Source: CAYNRA01 sp046293395
GTDB lineage: Bacteria > Bacteroidota > Bacteroidia > Cytophagales > Spirosomataceae
Assembly (NCBI GenBank): GCA_046293395.1
Contig: JBKBOU010000001.1
Location: 248,001-312,000 of the forward strand
DNA: 64,000 nt
Reading direction: 5' to 3'
The first letter of the stretch is position 1, and every line of letters starts with the position of its first letter. Made by a program: the position numbers and the translations under genes. Under the pieces are notes generated by a model, which worked only from the letters and a program-made list of their open reading frames with translations, searched no databases and was not told the origin of the DNA. Shown here piece after piece: positions 61,136-64,000 of the stretch.

Positions 61136-62611
61136 TTATTTTAAGGTGTTCTTTACTTTCTTAAGTAAACCATTCCAGCCTCCCGAATCAGTTTTTTCAT
61201 CCGTAACACGTAGTTCTGGATAAACTTCATTCACAGGTAATTCCATCAGTTGATGAGCAAAATTTAGAAAATCCATTCCTCCAAATGTCCCAGAAGACAT
61301 CAAAAGTAAGTTCGTCTGAAACCAATTCTGCGTTTTTAGATAGGTTTCTAACGCCTCTTTATCTGTAAATACCAAAATATCCTCTCTTCCAAATGCTTTT
61401 CGGATAATGTCTTCGGATAATGGTTCCATCTGCTTGATAGCCAATGTTTGTGGACTAAAAAATAGGATTGCTGTATCTGCCGCATCAAGTGTTTGTGCAT
61501 AATGAGGTAAAAACGATTGATTCAATGAACTATACGTGTGCAATTCATAACACGCAATCAGCCGACGCGTAGGAAATAGTTGCTTTGTCGCTTCGGTAGT
61601 TGCTTTCACTTTGGATGGCGCATGGGCAAAATCACGATAAACGACTAAATTAGGGTTGTCTGCTATTTTTTCAAGTCGTTTCGCCGCCCCTTTGAAATGC
61701 TGAATTGCTTCATAGAATTGAGCCGACTGAATGCCTAACTTTTCTAAAATTAATCTTGCTCCCTCCAAATTTTTCATGTTATGCTCTCCGAAAAGCAAAA
61801 TAGGAATATTCCCTTGTTTTGTTTGGAGAGAAACTTGCCCGTTTTCTACCATGTACGGATGAGCCTTATAGGGTAGTTTAGACACGTCCTCCCGGTCTTT
61901 TTCGCCAATTACACGAAGAATATCATCTGTCTCATCAAAAAGAATCGTTCCTGCTTTGGGTAATGCATCTGCCAATTCTTCAAATGTTTTCACATAGCTT
62001 TCAAATGTTGGGAATACATTGAAATGATCCCACGAGATACCACTAAAAAGAGCAATGTGTGGATGATAAAAATGGAATTTTGAGCGGCGTTCAATAGGTG
62101 AAGATAGATATTCGTCGCCTTCTATGATAATAATCGGGGCATCAGAAGTCAATTGAACCATCAAATCAAACCCTTCGATTTGTGCCCCGACAAGGTAATC
62201 AAAGGAGCGATTGAAGTACTTGAGCACGTGTAAAATGATACTGGTTATCGACGTTTTTCCGTGGCTTCCTGCAATGACAATGCGTTGTTTATGTTTACAT
62301 TGTTCATACACATATTCAGGGAAAGAATAAACTTTGATTCCCAATCGCTGGGCTTCTAGCAGTTCTGGATTATCCGCTTTGGCGTGCATGCCAAGAATGA
62401 CGGCGTCTAATTTCGGATGGATATTCTCTACAGACCAACCCATTTGTTTGGGTAAAATACCTGCTGCAGCAAGTCTCGATTTGGCAGGGTCATAGATTTC
62501 ATCGTCAGAGCCTGTTACTTGGAATCCTTTTTTGTGCAAAGCAAGTGCCAAGTTATGCATGACAGCACCACCGATAGCAATAAAGTGAACTTGAGTAGAA
62601 GTTGAATTCAT
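61136..62611 (-). CDS. mpl: UDP-N-acetylmuramate:tripeptide ligase Mpl (murein recycling)
   Basis: A 491-residue Mur-ligase family enzyme that attaches recycled L-Ala-D-Glu-meso-Dap to UDP-MurNAc. It has an N-terminal dinucleotide-binding domain (VHFIAIGGAVMHNLALAL), the ATP P-loop IAGSHGKTSITSI (about residues 113-125) and the C-terminal ligand domain with VVYRDFAHAPSKV. The Mpl subtype is supported by the GGAVMHNLA start, which differs from the MurC GIGG pattern. It converges with dnaX across the cassette. Confidence 0.9.
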   Translation of the reverse strand: MNSTSTQVHFIAIGGAVMHNLALALHKKGFQVTGSDDEIYDPAKSRLAAAGILPKQMGWSVENIHPKLDAVILGMHAKADNPELLEAQRLGIKVYSFPEYVYEQCKHKQRIVIAGSHGKTSITSIILHVLKYFNRSFDYLVGAQIEGFDLMVQLTSDAPIIIIEGDEYLSSPIERRSKFHFYHPHIALFSGISWDHFNVFPTFESYVKTFEELADALPKAGTILFDETDDILRVIGEKDREDVSKLPYKAHPYMVENGQVSLQTKQGNIPILLFGEHNMKNLEGARLILEKLGIQSAQFYEAIQHFKGAAKRLEKIADNPNLVVYRDFAHAPSKVKATTEATKQLFPTRRLIACYELHTYSSLNQSFLPHYAQTLDAADTAILFFSPQTLAIKQMEPLSEDIIRKAFGREDILVFTDKEALETYLKTQNWFQTNLLLMSSGTFGGMDFLNFAHQLMELPVNEVYPELRVTDEKTDSGGWNGLLKKVKNTLK

Positions 62612-62881
62612 TGGGTTTATTTTCGTATCAATTTTTTACCAAAATGGTATATACAATTTGTACAAGTCTTTTCGAATTATTCGAAAATTAAGGTTTTTTC
62701 ATCGAATTATCCTACAATTTTAGAGCAATTCCAAGACTGCTCGCATTAAAAGTAGGTAATGTTGCAAAGTTGTAAATTTTGTATCACTTTTGCACCAAAT
62801 TTGGTTAAATTTAGCGTTTCTAAATCTACCAAACGGTTCTTATTTCTCACCTAAAAGTCGCTTTATGCATTTTACTTAGAA

Positions 62882-64000
62882 ATGAAAAGATACATCGATT
62901 TAATTCAACAGACTTTTGAGTTCCCTACCCGTGAATTTGGGGTAGATGACAACCACAACTTGCTCTTTAATAATGTTCCGCTCATGGAAATTATTAATAA
63001 GTACGGAACACCGCTGAAACTTACTTATCTTCCAAAAATAAGTGAACACATTGAACACGCAAGACTGTTGTTTAAAAACGCGATGCGAAAATACAATTAC
63101 AAAGGTAATTATACCTATTGTTATTGTACCAAGTCTTCTCATTTTAAGTTTATCCTAGACGAAGCTCTCAAGAATAATATTCACCTCGAGACTTCCTCGG
63201 CTTTTGATATGCCGATTATCAAAGCACTCTACGAAGAAGGAAAAGTGGCAAAAGATACGTATATCATCTGCAATGGCCACAAAAGACCTCAGTATTTGGC
63301 ATATATTTCGCAATTCCTGAACGAAGGTTTTGAAAACTGTATGCCCGTTTTGGATAATCTAGGCGAAATCGACCATTATTTGGAGACTGTTCACGCTGAT
63401 GAAGTGAAAGTCGGCGTGCGGATTGCCACAGACGAAGAACCTAATTTCTCGTTTTATACGTCTCGTCTCGGGATTCGATACAAAGATGTGGATGAATTAT
63501 ACCTGACGAAAATCAAGCCGAATCCGCGTTTTAAACTGAAAATGCTTCATTTTTTCATCAATTCGGGTATCAAAGACACTGCTTACTATTGGTCTGAATT
63601 GACGCGTTTTATGTTCAAATATTGTGAACTGAAGAAAATTTGCCCAGAGCTAGACTCCATTGATATTGGTGGAGGAATGCCCATTCAAACTTCCGTGGTT
63701 TTCAATTATGACTACCAAGCGATGGTGGACGAAATCATCGAAAACGTACAATGGATTTGTAATAAAAACAATGTGCCTGTTCCGAATATTTTCACAGAAT
63801 TTGGTAGTTATACCGTTGGTGAAAGTGGTGCGATTTTGTACAAAGTAATCGACCAAAAACAACAAAATGACCGTGAACTTTGGTATATGGTGGACGGTTC
63901 GTTTATCACGCAACTGCCTGATTCTTGGGGGATTAACCAAAAATACATCATGCTTCCTGTAAATAATTGGGATGCGCCTTACACCAAAGTAAATTTAGGT
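62882..64000 (+). CDS. speA: arginine decarboxylase (biosynthetic), 3' truncated by window end
   Basis: The frame opens with an ATG at 62,882 and stays open to the end, giving 373 residues of a fold III PLP decarboxylase. NYTYCYCTKSSHF contains the probable PLP lysine, IDIGGGMPI (about residues 260-268) is the phosphate-binding glycine loop, and FTEFGSYTVGESG is the conserved middle motif. The Bacteroidota form of SpeA fits best; diaminopimelate decarboxylase is less likely given the length before the glycine loop. Polyamine synthesis is its expected role. About 100 residues are missing on the right. Confidence 0.86.
   Translation, partial: MKRYIDLIQQTFEFPTREFGVDDNHNLLFNNVPLMEIINKYGTPLKLTYLPKISEHIEHARLLFKNAMRKYNYKGNYTYCYCTKSSHFKFILDEALKNNIHLETSSAFDMPIIKALYEEGKVAKDTYIICNGHKRPQYLAYISQFLNEGFENCMPVLDNLGEIDHYLETVHADEVKVGVRIATDEEPNFSFYTSRLGIRYKDVDELYLTKIKPNPRFKLKMLHFFINSGIKDTAYYWSELTRFMFKYCELKKICPELDSIDIGGGMPIQTSVVFNYDYQAMVDEIIENVQWICNKNNVPVPNIFTEFGSYTVGESGAILYKVIDQKQQNDRELWYMVDGSFITQLPDSWGINQKYIMLPVNNWDAPYTKVNLG

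Noticed and set aside
1..64000. CRISPR arrays, insertion sequences and prophage genes
   Set aside because: No series of spaced repeats, transposase or phage structural gene was seen on either strand.

Overview
The window reads as a chromosomal segment of a Bacteroidota bacterium, most likely of the Cytophagales. The pointers are Bacteroidota-type neighbourhoods (alanine dehydrogenase next to tsaE, mpl, the AMP nucleosidase, the arginine decarboxylase at the right edge), weak ribosome binding sites, a TAnnTTTG-type promoter element, signs of bacillithiol use, and moderate A+T content. Genus cannot be fixed from the sequence. Almost every base is coding and short hairpin terminators separate most convergent pairs.

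Layout. (1) 1-6,478: a 5'-truncated FIST sensor protein, a soluble hybrid histidine kinase and a family 2 glycosyltransferase in one operon, facing a second hybrid kinase. (2) 6,711-14,210: an exopolysaccharide operon with a half-size TolC-like protein, a Wzz/Wzc-like co-polymerase with a decayed kinase domain, a glycosyltransferase, a methyltransferase, a Wzx flippase and a Wzy/ligase. (3) 14,230-20,193: accessory region with a dispersed-repeat-like element, an XRE/DUF2975 pair with an inverted repeat upstream, two small enzyme-fold proteins, and a DpnII-type GATC restriction-modification locus that carries two unrelated predicted GATC endonucleases (MutH/Sau3AI fold and DpnII fold), two adenine methyltransferases (DpnM- and DpnA-like), a small XRE controller and an unknown small protein. 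(4) 20,513-28,239: membrane protein, outer-membrane barrel and an RND efflux operon (adaptor, pump, outer-membrane factor). (5) 28,510-42,000: housekeeping genes recJ, a degenerate FGGY-kinase-like gene, ald, tsaE, PBP2/rodA, clpX, clpP, tig, tRNA-Leu. (6) 42,182-54,630: rel/spoT, fur-like, purA, AMP nucleosidase, polyprenyl synthetase, RNA-binding and RNA-modifying proteins, thrC, a DMT exporter, panC. (7) 54,727-57,604: an iron-sulfur/thiol-redox operon (YtxJ, SufS, SufE, SufT-like, bacilliredoxin). (8) 57,666-64,000: hupE-like, dnaX, a small inserted cassette, mpl and a 3'-truncated arginine decarboxylase.

The two most unusual objects are the dual-endonuclease GATC system, and a 906-bp cassette inserted at the 3' end of dnaX. 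The cassette carries two small overlapping genes of unknown function and is bounded by a 115-bp direct repeat (114 of 115 identical) that copies the dnaX tail, stop codon and terminator. It encodes no recombinase, and its gene pair is a candidate toxin-antitoxin or defence module.
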